Shown here piece by piece: positions 1-7,425 of a stretch of 15,957 bases of DNA. The first letter of the stretch is position 1. The number at the start of each line of letters is the position of its first letter. The notes under the pieces are model-generated. The model ran no database searches. It was not told where the DNA came from and saw only the letters and a program-made list of their open reading frames with translations. The position numbers and the translations under genes are program-made. This DNA comes from an uncultured Clostridia bacterium (lineage in GTDB: Bacteria > Bacillota > Clostridia > Lachnospirales > Lachnospiraceae), in assembly GCA_947304065.1 (NCBI GenBank), contig CAMZAI010000042.1, positions 1 through 15,957 of the forward strand, read 5' to 3'.

Positions 1-261
1 GATTCCCTTTTCTCCTGCTTTCTCTACGCCGCCTTCAAGTCTTTCCCACTGATTCGCGGTGAGATCGATCTGTCTGGACTGCATTCTCATGCTTGCGTGC
101 TTTGAGAATTTAAGCTCTGAACCTGCGCTTGTCCTCTCGTTGAGTATCTGCTCGAAGGACTTGCCCTGCAATGACGCTGCGCTTGAAGACTTTTCGGAGT
201 TCTTCAGCTGTTCGGTCATCTGCTGGATCGAAGGGAAATTATTAATTCTGTTTGCAGGCAT
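1..261 (-). CDS. Flagellar operon protein, TIGR02530-like (N-terminal 87 codons, cut by window edge)
   Basis: The reading frame opens with MPANRINNFPSIQQM and runs off the left edge of the window after 87 codons. The segment from about residue 55, beginning ELKFSKHASMRMQSR and containing a QID-L then W-RLE-GV-KA pattern, matches what I remember of the small 'flagellar operon protein' family TIGR02530, which sits between flgD and flgE in many Clostridia and Bacilli. Its biochemical role is not established; a hook-assembly accessory role is inferred from location only. A very good ribosome binding site (GAGGAGGG, about 6 bases before the ATG) fixes the start. The gene begins 21 bases after flgD ends, so the two are surely cotranscribed. 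The identity of the family comes from recall of the motif, not from a search. Confidence 0.8.
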   Translation of the reverse strand, partial: MPANRINNFPSIQQMTEQLKNSEKSSSAASLQGKSFEQILNERTSAGSELKFSKHASMRMQSRQIDLTANQWERLEGGVEKAGEKGI

Positions 262-282
262 CTTGTTCCCTCCTCTTAAGAG

Positions 283-1044
283 TTATGCTTCTCCGGCCGT
301 TGAGTTGTAAACAGTGATCGTAAGTTTATCGTTTACTGTTGTGTAAAGTGAATTGTTAAATACTATCGAAGCATTGTATTCGCCGTTCGGAAGATCGGCA
401 AATGCTTCCTTGCTGATCGTCACCTTGCTGTCGCGCTGAGTGAGATACGAGCTGTCGATCGGCTGTCCTCCGATAACTACTGCCACATCAGAGGCCTTGT
501 ATTCGTTCTTTCCGTAATCTACTTCGAAAGTCAGATCCTCGGGTACCTTTGCGTTGTACTTGAAGTCGTACTCCGTGTCAACCCTCGGGATGTTCTGTTC
601 GATGTAGTAGCTGTCATTGACTACGGTGTAAATGTCTTTGTAGTCGTAAACCGTTCCGTTTACGGAGAGCTGGATATTTCCTCCGGCCATATTGACAAAG
701 TCGATTACGCCTTCGGGATAAGTTGTCTTGCCGTTCGAGTCCGTGATCTCGAATATCGCGTATTTTCCGACAAGTGTGAGTGCCTGTGCCTTCTCCGATT
801 CCGATGAGAGGTTCTGGAGCTGTTCAAGCTGTGAGAACTGTGCGAGCTGTGAAACATACTCGGTATCGGTGCTGGGCTCGAGAGGATCCTGATTCTGCAT
901 CTGGCATACCAGAAGCTGAAGGAATGCTTCCTTTCCGAGCTCGTTGTTCTTTGTCTTGTCGGTGCCTGTTGTTTCGGGTGAAGCAGCGTAGTTTAAAACT
1001 CCGTTTGTTACATCGGCCACAAGACCGGTTGAATTAGTGGTCAT
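283..1044 (-). CDS. flgD: Flagellar hook-capping / hook assembly scaffold protein FlgD
   Basis: FlgD forms the cap under which hook subunits (FlgE) polymerise at the tip of the growing hook. The N-terminal region carries the family hallmark at residues 41-57 (FLQLLVCQMQNQDPLEP), followed by a typical TEYVSQLAQFSQLEQL segment to about residue 77. The remaining residues (about 90-253) are predicted to be beta-rich and include a plausible FlgD Ig-like/tudor part (ALTLVGKYAIFEI at about 88-100). At 253 residues it is longer than the roughly 140-residue Bacillus subtilis protein. The start is supported by a CGGAG ribosome binding site seven bases upstream. It lies 22 bases downstream of fliK, the usual partner, since hook-length measurement and cap function are coupled. 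Codon use and composition match its neighbours. Confidence 0.95.
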   Translation of the reverse strand: MTTNSTGLVADVTNGVLNYAASPETTGTDKTKNNELGKEAFLQLLVCQMQNQDPLEPSTDTEYVSQLAQFSQLEQLQNLSSESEKAQALTLVGKYAIFEITDSNGKTTYPEGVIDFVNMAGGNIQLSVNGTVYDYKDIYTVVNDSYYIEQNIPRVDTEYDFKYNAKVPEDLTFEVDYGKNEYKASDVAVVIGGQPIDSSYLTQRDSKVTISKEAFADLPNGEYNASIVFNNSLYTTVNDKLTITVYNSTAGEA

Positions 1045-1066
1045 TTCTTATCTCCGTTCTTTTTGT

Positions 1067-2599
1067 TTAAGCTACGTATGTTACCGTGCTTCCCGTCTGT
1101 TCCATCATTTCCTGTCTGATACGCTCGGCTTCGGCTTCTTCTGCCGAAAGATCGTTTCCGATTCCAGAAATGCCCTTTGTGCGGTGCTTTCCGCCTTCGT
1201 TTGCTTCCTGGTATCCGTCGGACTCGGCGTTCTTGCTGTCCGCGAATGTGTAAGCAGCAACCGTGACTTCGATCGCTTCCACTCTCACGCCCTGTGCCTC
1301 GATGTTCTCTTTGAGGATCTGGAGCTGTGATTCGAGAGCTTCCTTCGAGATTTCGTTCTGCGTTGTGATCTGTGCGGTCATCACTCCGTCCTTCGAGGTG
1401 ATGTTCAGATTTACCTTTCCGAGACTCTCGGGGTTAAGGCTCATCTCAAGTCTTGTGTTCTCGGGGCTGATCTCAACTTTAACCGCTTCGGTCAGCTGAT
1501 AGACAATGTCTCTTGCCGAGATCCTGCCTTCAAGACCGGTAAGCTCTAAGTTGTCGACCTTCATCGCATCCTCAAGACCTTTTACGAAGCTCTCTGCGGG
1601 GCTTACGTTTGTCTGCACGGGCTTTTCGTTCTTAGCCGATGCCTTGGTCTCGCGAACCGTTTCAGCCTTCGAGCCGTCGTTCTGTCCGCTCATTTCGTCG
1701 CTGTTATCGGAACCGCTCTTTTCAAAGCCTTTTTTCTCGACCTCTACAGTGAAGCCTTCGTTCCTGTCTTCGGGTATCTCTTCGGTTTCATCGGCGATCT
1801 CTTTTGTGAAGCCGGGCTTTATAAGTCCCTTCTCATCGATAACGCCCTTTGCCTGAAGCACTTCCCTGAATTCTTCGCTGCCTGTCAGCTCTGTGAATTC
1901 TTCAGAAGTCATTCCCGCGTCCTCAAGTACCTTTCCGATCAGCTCCTTGATCTCGTTAAAAGCATCGAGCATGTCGTTGTCAACGAGCATATCCGAGATA
2001 TCGGTGCTTCCGTTGAGACTGAGGATCAGCTTTGCGATCGAATTGTTGTCCGTAAGATCTTCGGGGATCATCTGCAGCTCATTCATCTTTGTCTCGAGTT
2101 CCTCCATCGAGGTCTCAAGGATGTTTGAGATCTGAGCGATCAGTGTGTTTAAGATCTCCAGGATCCGGTCGAGTGTTCCGGGATCGATCTCATCGGTGAT
2201 GTCCTCCGAGCCTTCGATCTGTGCTCCGGTGATCTCGGTGTCCCCCGCCGTAAGCTCTTCTTTCGAAGGGATATCGGTCTTTCCGGTCTCACTTACCTGA
2301 GCTGTGTCCGCCGCCTTTGTGTTTTCGTTTCCCAAAGACGCGGTGTCCTTTGCTTTCTGCTCATTCGTCGCATTGGCTTTGACCTGTTCCTTACTGTATT
2401 CAGTTTTGTTGGTTCCCGGTTCCGTTATCGCTTCGTCTTTTGCCTGTGCACCGTATCCTGCCGAAACAGAATCGAGCCTGGTCCTGAACGATTCTTTAAC
2501 GTTCTTTACGCTTACCTGGGAAACCTGCGTAACCTTGACCGATACAAAGGAACCTGTCGCGCCCTGCAGAGCAGCAACATTAATTCCTGTTGCAGTCAT
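1067..2599 (-). CDS. fliK: Flagellar hook-length control protein FliK
   Basis: FliK is secreted through the flagellar export gate during hook growth. It acts as a molecular ruler and then switches export specificity from hook to filament proteins. The 510-residue protein has the expected layout. There is a long, low-complexity, acidic and Thr/Ser/Glu-rich N-terminal and central region (about 1-360), as expected of the ruler part. A conserved C-terminal domain follows (about 365-450), with NTRLEMSLNPESLGKVNLNI at 381-400 and an amphipathic segment ESQLQILKENIEAQGVRVEAI at about 423-443. A hydrophilic tail follows. The start is clear: AGGAGG sits six bases before the ATG. Upstream is a strong terminator and a sigma-28-like promoter, so fliK probably heads its own transcript rather than depending only on readthrough from ylxF. 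Confidence 0.95.
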   Translation of the reverse strand: MTATGINVAALQGATGSFVSVKVTQVSQVSVKNVKESFRTRLDSVSAGYGAQAKDEAITEPGTNKTEYSKEQVKANATNEQKAKDTASLGNENTKAADTAQVSETGKTDIPSKEELTAGDTEITGAQIEGSEDITDEIDPGTLDRILEILNTLIAQISNILETSMEELETKMNELQMIPEDLTDNNSIAKLILSLNGSTDISDMLVDNDMLDAFNEIKELIGKVLEDAGMTSEEFTELTGSEEFREVLQAKGVIDEKGLIKPGFTKEIADETEEIPEDRNEGFTVEVEKKGFEKSGSDNSDEMSGQNDGSKAETVRETKASAKNEKPVQTNVSPAESFVKGLEDAMKVDNLELTGLEGRISARDIVYQLTEAVKVEISPENTRLEMSLNPESLGKVNLNITSKDGVMTAQITTQNEISKEALESQLQILKENIEAQGVRVEAIEVTVAAYTFADSKNAESDGYQEANEGGKHRTKGISGIGNDLSAEEAEAERIRQEMMEQTGSTVTYVA

Positions 2600-2657
2600 T
2601 AATGTCCTCCTTTCACTCCTTTTTTTGTCGGGGCATCTTTCCGCCCCACTATACTAT

Positions 2658-2685
2658 ATATCGGCTTATATGGTGGAAGACATTA
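2658..2685 (-). promoter_or_regulatory. Putative sigma-28 (SigD/FliA) promoter upstream of fliK
   Basis: Reading the minus strand, a perfect sigma-28 minus-10 element GCCGATAT (2658-2665) is preceded, after 16 bases, by TAAT (2682-2685). This is one mismatch from the sigma-28 minus-35 core TAAA; the usual spacing is about 15. Transcription would start near 2651, about 50 bases before the fliK ATG and after the intrinsic terminator at 2717-2757. I found no comparably good sigma-A arrangement here. Sigma-28 control of late/hook genes is well established in Firmicutes; its use at this exact site is inferred. Confidence 0.6.
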
Positions 2686-2716
2686 CAACAAACTGTGTTT
2701 TTTTTCAATTTTTTTC

Positions 2717-2757
2717 AAAAAAGATACCCGCCCCGCGAATCATACCGCGGAGCGGGC
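2717..2757 (-). terminator. Strong Rho-independent terminator between ylxF and fliK
   Basis: On the minus strand an 11-bp GC-rich stem (CCCGCTCCGCG pairing with CGCGGGGCGGG, one G-U pair; 2727-2737 with 2746-2756) closes an 8-base loop and is followed after a few bases by TTTTTT (2717-2722). It lies 8 bases past the ylxF stop codon. All elements of an intrinsic terminator for minus-strand transcription are present. A U-run follows on the minus strand only, so it is directional. Confidence 0.88.
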
Positions 2758-2764
2758 AAAAATC

Positions 2765-3565
2765 TTATTGATTCTGCAAAAGTCTGGACTGCAGGTCCTC
2801 GTACCAGGCCTCATCCATATCGTGCATGGTCTGAACGATACGGGCCACAAAAAGCGTATCCATCTTATCCATGATGGCCGCGGCTTCGTCTACCTTCAGG
2901 CAAAGAAGTATCTTACATGAATACTCTACGTCCGCGGTCATTTCTTCGAGAGCCTTCGCGGCGTTGCCGGGCTTCATGGTCTTTAAGATATTTGCCTTCT
3001 GCTTGATCGCGTCGTCGTACGCGAGCTGCTCGAGCACCTGTCTGTAGATCTCGGCGGCCGTCTCGGGATTGATCTCTTCGTAATACTTTTTATATTCCTC
3101 GATATCGGGCGCCTGTGAATTGTAAACGACATTTATATCGAATCTGCGGACCCTTTCCTCAAAGGCCTCGTATTCGTCTTCAAATACACGCAGCCTGTCG
3201 ACCTCGGCCTGCAGTTCAAGGATTTTCCTTGCGTATGTGCCGTTCTCGTCCTCGAGCGCATCGACCTTTGCCTCGAGTTCCTTGATGACCTCCACGGCTT
3301 CCTTGATGTTCTTGTAGGGATAATTCTCCTCGTTGATCAGGACATCGTCGGGCACGTCCGGCAGGATCAGGTTCAGTATCGGGACATCCTTAATAAGCGG
3401 TCTGAGAGCCGTTCCCATACCGCCGACGTCCATCTTTACAAGAAGCGCAAAAATGGCGAGCCACACGATAATGATCAGAATGACCATCAGGCCCGTTCCT
3501 ATTTTGCTTATTACGCTCTCTTCATCCGGATTGGCCGGAGCGTCGTTTTTGTTCTTCTTAGCCAT
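2765..3565 (-). CDS. ylxF: YlxF/MotE-like flagellar membrane protein with MgtE_N-like domain
   Basis: This occupies the fliJ-fliK position of Bacillus subtilis ylxF and has the same architecture. A basic N-terminus is followed by one membrane segment (about residues 22-44, rich in I, L, V and W), a stretch with long coiled-coil heptads (about 86-145), and a C-terminal helical domain (about 165-250) resembling the MgtE intracellular N domain found in MotE-type proteins. MotE family members are thought to chaperone or stabilise stator components; for YlxF itself the role is not well settled, and I infer only a flagellar-envelope function. At 266 residues it is somewhat long. The ATG at 3565 is preceded by AGGA five bases upstream. 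It lies 19 bases after fliJ. A strong terminator follows its stop codon, making it the last gene of the early flagellar transcript. Confidence 0.82.
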   Translation of the reverse strand: MAKKNKNDAPANPDEESVISKIGTGLMVILIIIVWLAIFALLVKMDVGGMGTALRPLIKDVPILNLILPDVPDDVLINEENYPYKNIKEAVEVIKELEAKVDALEDENGTYARKILELQAEVDRLRVFEDEYEAFEERVRRFDINVVYNSQAPDIEEYKKYYEEINPETAAEIYRQVLEQLAYDDAIKQKANILKTMKPGNAAKALEEMTADVEYSCKILLCLKVDEAAAIMDKMDTLFVARIVQTMHDMDEAWYEDLQSRLLQNQ

Positions 3566-3584
3566 AATATTCCTGCCTTATGTT

Positions 3585-4088
3585 TTATTCCGATCCGGTG
3601 ACGTGCATCTGTCCGGAACGGGGATTTGCCGGTTCTTCTTCCTCAGGCTCAGCGGTGCTGTGCCTGTAGCTTACCAGCTCGTCTACCTGCTTTCGTTCCT
3701 CGTTGTTGTATTCCTGCAGATATTCGGCGAAGCGTTTTTCACGCAGTTTCTCGATCGTTTTGCGCTCCATTACGACCGTATTGAGTCGCGTACGCATGAG
3801 CTCGAGCTGTTTTTCAGCGCGCTTTACCATCATCTCCTGGCTGCTCAGCTGCTCATCGATTATATCGATCGCGTCGGAGCAACGTGCGATCTCTGTCACG
3901 TCGAGGTCGCCGTTCACCAGCCTCTCAAGCTTCTCCCGGTACTCCTGCTTGCGCGCGAGTATCTCGTCGCGCTTGTTCTCCTCGGCCGTGAGCCTTGCTC
4001 TTGCGATACCGAAATTGATCTTGGCCTGTCCTTCGAGCTTTTCCTTGATCTCTAGGACGCCCTGCAGATCAAAACTAAACTTCTTCAT
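3585..4088 (-). CDS. fliJ: Flagellar export chaperone / stalk protein FliJ
   Basis: FliJ is the small coiled-coil stalk that inserts in the FliI ATPase ring and contacts the FlhA export gate, also escorting export substrates. The 167-residue protein starts MKKFSFDLQGVLEIKEKLE, a typical FliJ opening. It is almost entirely charged helix with heptad repeats to about residue 140, then a short disordered acidic tail (EPEEEEP). Position directly after fliI supports the call more strongly than any catalytic motif, as the family has none. The ribosome binding site is weak: only a GGGG run about 9 bases upstream of the ATG, which lies 14 bases beyond the fliI stop, so translational coupling is likely. 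Confidence 0.9.
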   Translation of the reverse strand: MKKFSFDLQGVLEIKEKLEGQAKINFGIARARLTAEENKRDEILARKQEYREKLERLVNGDLDVTEIARCSDAIDIIDEQLSSQEMMVKRAEKQLELMRTRLNTVVMERKTIEKLREKRFAEYLQEYNNEERKQVDELVSYRHSTAEPEEEEPANPRSGQMHVTGSE

Positions 4089-4102
4089 TCGATCAGCCCC
4101 AA

Positions 4103-5416
4103 TCAGCCTTCTTCATTCTCAAAGATCGCCCGAAGATCCGCGAGCGTTTCCTCAAATGTAAATTTGTCGCTCGTGTCCTGCATCAGGAACGCGTTTACCT
4201 CGTCGATCTTGGAGATTGCGTAGTCAATGTTCTTATTCGCGCCGGCCTTGTAAGCACCGATATTGATAAGGTCCTCCGACTCGTTGTAAGTGGCCATTAT
4301 CATCTTGAGCTTCGACGCGAGCTTCTTCTGTTCGGGTGTAACGATGGCGCTCATTACACGGGAAATGCTCGACAGGATGTCGATGGCCGGATAATGTCCC
4401 TTCGCGCCGAGACTTCTCGACAGGATGATGTGTCCGTCCAGTACGCCTCGAGCGGTATCGGTGATCGGTTCGTTGAAATCGTCACCGTCTACGAGTACCG
4501 TATAAAGTCCGGTGATTGAGCCCTTATCAGACTTGCCCGCACGCTCCAGGAGCTTGGGCATCTCGGTGTAAACGCTCGGCGGATAGCCTCGGGATACGGG
4601 CGGTTCTCCCGCCGCCAGCCCGATCTCACGCTGCGCCATCGAGAAACGCGTGAGCGAGTCCATCATCAGCAGTACATCTTTTCCCATGTCGCGGAAATAC
4701 TCCGCGATCGCGGTAGCGGTCTTCGCCGCCTTTTTACGGGTGAGCGCGGGTTTGTCCGAAGTCGCGATGACAACCACGGATCTCGACATACCTTCTTCAC
4801 CGAGGTCGCGTTCGATGAACTCTCTAACCTCACGGCCACGCTCTCCTATCAGTGCGATAACATTTATATCGGCTTTTGTGTTTCGTGCGAACATACCGAG
4901 CAGCGTCGATTTACCAACGCCGGAGCCGGCGAATATTCCGATACGCTGTCCCTTGCCGATCGTGAGCAGACCGTCAACGGCCTTTACTCCGAGCGTCAGG
5001 GGTTCGTTGATCATCTCACGTGTGAGCGGATCGGGCGGATCGGCCTCCGCGGGATAAGTGACCGCGGTACGGAGCTCCGAGCCGTCCATCGGCTCTCCGA
5101 GTCCGTCCAGCTTCATTCCGAGAAGCTTCTGCCCCACTTTTACGCTGAATTTCGCGCCGGTGTTCATTACCGTGCTTCCGACTCCGATACCCGAGATATC
5201 CTCGTACGGCATCAGGATAACGTAGTCGTCCTTGAAGCCGATGACCTCGCAGAGCGCGGTTACGGTATGATCCTTCGAAGTGACCACGCACATATCCTCG
5301 AGCACGACGTCAGGGCCCTGCGATTCGATCGTAAGGCCTACGACTCTGGTCACGCGCCCGAGCTCTTTTACATAATTCTTCTCCAGCAGAGAATCATATT
5401 TCTGAGTATCGACCAT
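4103..5416 (-). CDS. fliI: Flagellum-specific ATPase FliI
   Basis: FliI is the hexameric ATPase of the flagellar type III export apparatus; ATP hydrolysis helps substrate-chaperone unloading at the cytoplasmic face of the basal body. At 437 residues it has family length. The Walker A loop GSGVGKST is at 164-171 and the Walker B strand VLLMMDSLTRF is at 248-258. The type III signature region EPPVSRGYPPSVYTEMPKLL is at 271-290, and the F1-beta-like GERGREVREF is at 191-200. These separate it from F1 ATPase beta and Rho. The ATG is two bases past the fliH stop; the ribosome binding site AAGGA lies inside the fliH 3' end. Confidence 0.98.
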   Translation of the reverse strand: MVDTQKYDSLLEKNYVKELGRVTRVVGLTIESQGPDVVLEDMCVVTSKDHTVTALCEVIGFKDDYVILMPYEDISGIGVGSTVMNTGAKFSVKVGQKLLGMKLDGLGEPMDGSELRTAVTYPAEADPPDPLTREMINEPLTLGVKAVDGLLTIGKGQRIGIFAGSGVGKSTLLGMFARNTKADINVIALIGERGREVREFIERDLGEEGMSRSVVVIATSDKPALTRKKAAKTATAIAEYFRDMGKDVLLMMDSLTRFSMAQREIGLAAGEPPVSRGYPPSVYTEMPKLLERAGKSDKGSITGLYTVLVDGDDFNEPITDTARGVLDGHIILSRSLGAKGHYPAIDILSSISRVMSAIVTPEQKKLASKLKMIMATYNESEDLINIGAYKAGANKNIDYAISKIDEVNAFLMQDTSDKFTFEETLADLRAIFENEEG

Positions 5417-5418
5417 GT

Positions 5419-6369
5419 TTATTCCTTTTCGGCGAGCAGTCTGATATCCTCGATAAGGCTCATCAGCTGTCCGTCCAGACTGCAGTCATATATCCTCGAT
5501 TCCGTCTCGATCATGCACTGGTTCCTCTCGAGCAGCTTATCGGCGACGACCTCGAGCTGCGCGCCTTCGGAGAGATAACCGCGGATTGCGTCCTTCGAAT
5601 ACGAAACTACCGGGAAATCGGCCTCGGAGACACGCACGATAAAGTTCTCGTTGCCGTGCTTGTCCTTTAACGCATTGTCGATAAGATGCAGGATGATCTC
5701 CTTCTTGTCGTCCGCGTAGATTCCGGTCAGCTTTTGGATATACTTGATAACTATTTCGACAAAAGCAGGCTCCAATTCATCCACCTGCTTCTCATATTCT
5801 TCTCTGTATTGATTTTTGATCTGCTCAAGCTCCTCGCGGGTGCGGGCGTTCTCCTCCTCAGCCTGCTGCCTGCCCTGCTCGAGACCCTCGGCCCTGGCCT
5901 GTTCCATGGCCTCGTTAATGCGGTCTTCCGCCTTCTGTTCGGCGTCCTCGACGATCAGTGTGGCCTGCGCGTTCGCATCATCGATCATCTGAGCAACCTT
6001 TTTCTCAGTCTCGGCGATCTTTGCCTCGGTCTCCTCAAGCTCCTTTTTCTTCTCGCGAAGCCTCGATTCAACCTCCATGATCCCGGCTTCTTCACGCGTC
6101 GCGCCTCCGTCGGTCTCATAGCTCTCATCGGCGACATATACCTGCTCGGTAGGGATCCCGGGCTCAAAATCCACATCCTCGGTCGTGAGGACATGTCCCT
6201 CGCTGAGCTTCTGCGAGAGCTCCTGGAAATCAACCTTTCTGTTCGAGTTGATATTCTCGAGATATTGGTCCAGAGCCTTGTTCTGCATCTCTTCCGCTCT
6301 CGCGTTCATGTCGATATTGCGGATATCCTCGCTGTAGGCGATCTGACTGGCTTTGATAAGATTAGACAA
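5419..6369 (-). CDS. fliH: Flagellar assembly protein FliH (export ATPase regulator)
   Basis: FliH dimerises through a long coiled coil, binds and restrains FliI, and links it to the C-ring. This 316-residue protein has a variable N-terminus, a highly charged helix with many E/K/Q/A residues (about 90-215, including repeated A-xxx-A type spacing), and a C-terminal domain (about 215-316) of the FliH/HrpE fold (VEIVIKYIQKLTGI, then HLIDNAL). The first ATG in frame is at codon 21. I prefer the TTG at 6369, which overlaps the fliG stop by eight bases (TTGTCTAA) with GGAGG eleven bases upstream, because residues 1-20 look like ordinary FliH N-terminal sequence and give translational coupling. Start choice is moderately certain; the gene identity is firm from context and domain layout. 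Confidence 0.92.
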   Translation of the reverse strand: MSNLIKASQIAYSEDIRNIDMNARAEEMQNKALDQYLENINSNRKVDFQELSQKLSEGHVLTTEDVDFEPGIPTEQVYVADESYETDGGATREEAGIMEVESRLREKKKELEETEAKIAETEKKVAQMIDDANAQATLIVEDAEQKAEDRINEAMEQARAEGLEQGRQQAEEENARTREELEQIKNQYREEYEKQVDELEPAFVEIVIKYIQKLTGIYADDKKEIILHLIDNALKDKHGNENFIVRVSEADFPVVSYSKDAIRGYLSEGAQLEVVADKLLERNQCMIETESRIYDCSLDGQLMSLIEDIRLLAEKE

Positions 6370-7393
6370 CTATATCGTCACCTCCGCCTCGTGAAATGAT
6401 GATCTCACCGGTATCCTCGAGCTTACGTATGATATTAACGATCTTCTGCTGCGATTCTTCAACATCCTTCATACGAACAGGACCCATGTATTCCATGTCT
6501 TCCTTGATCATGTCAACAAGACGCGAGGACATGTTCCTGAAGATAGCTTCCTGAACATTCTCCACGGAGCCCTTAAGGGCAACCGCAAGGTCGGAGTTCT
6601 CAACCTCACGCAGCACGCGCTGGATGGACTTGTCGTCGAGGAGCAGGATATCTTCGAATACGAACATCTTCTTTCTGATCTCGTCGGCCAGCTCGGGTTC
6701 TTCGATCTCGAGGGTTTCGAGGATGTGCTTCTCCGTCGCACGGTCTACGGTATTCAATATCTCTACTACAGCGTCTACGCCGCCGGCGATAGTGAAGTCC
6801 TGATTTGCAAGGCTGGCAAGCTTCTTCTCGAGCACTCTCTCAACCTCCTGGATGACATCGGGCGATGTTCTGTCCATCATGGCGATACGCTTTGCAACGT
6901 CAGCCTGCTTGTCCGGAGGCAATGCACCGATGATCTGTGCCGACTGCGATGAAGCGAGATATGAAAGGATAAGGGCAATGGTCTGCGGATGCTCGTCCTG
7001 AATGAAGTTTAACAGCTGTGAAGGATCGACCTTACGCACAAACTCGAAGGGACGTACCTGCAGCGATGCTGTAAGTCTTCCGATAACGTCGACGGCGCGG
7101 TCGTTTCCGAGTGCCTTTTCGAGGAGTTCCTTCGCGTATCCGATACCGCCCTCAGCAATGTACTGCTGGGCGAGACAGAGCTGGTAGAACTCGTCGATCA
7201 CGGCGTCCTTTGTCTCCTGGTCCACGCTCTTGGTGTTCGCGATCTCAAGTGTGAGCGCCTCGATCTCCTCTTCCTTCAAATGCTCGAAAAGCTTTGAAGA
7301 ACGTTCGGGTCCGAGCGCGATCATGAGGATCGCGGACTTCTGCACGCCGTTATATTCATCAAGTGATTTGGCAGGGCTTGAACTGTTTGCCAT
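6362..7393 (-). CDS. fliG: Flagellar motor switch protein FliG
   Basis: FliG forms the upper C-ring, binds FliF of the MS ring, and its C-terminal domain contacts the MotA stator and turns torque into rotation. The 343-residue length is typical. The N-terminal domain (about 10-110) contains KSAILMIALGPERSSKLFEHL. The middle domain has the EHPQ motif (134-137) in DEHPQTIALILSYL. The C-terminal domain carries the charged helix region around DILLLDDKSIQRVLREVENSD and ends near SQQKIVNIIRKLEDTGEI. The ATG has GGAGG eight bases upstream. It begins 32 bases after fliF and overlaps fliH by eight bases. Confidence 0.98.
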   Translation of the reverse strand: MANSSSPAKSLDEYNGVQKSAILMIALGPERSSKLFEHLKEEEIEALTLEIANTKSVDQETKDAVIDEFYQLCLAQQYIAEGGIGYAKELLEKALGNDRAVDVIGRLTASLQVRPFEFVRKVDPSQLLNFIQDEHPQTIALILSYLASSQSAQIIGALPPDKQADVAKRIAMMDRTSPDVIQEVERVLEKKLASLANQDFTIAGGVDAVVEILNTVDRATEKHILETLEIEEPELADEIRKKMFVFEDILLLDDKSIQRVLREVENSDLAVALKGSVENVQEAIFRNMSSRLVDMIKEDMEYMGPVRMKDVEESQQKIVNIIRKLEDTGEIIISRGGGDDIVV

Positions 7394-7425
7394 TTTAGAG
7401 TCCTCCGCAGGTTACTGTCGTTGCA

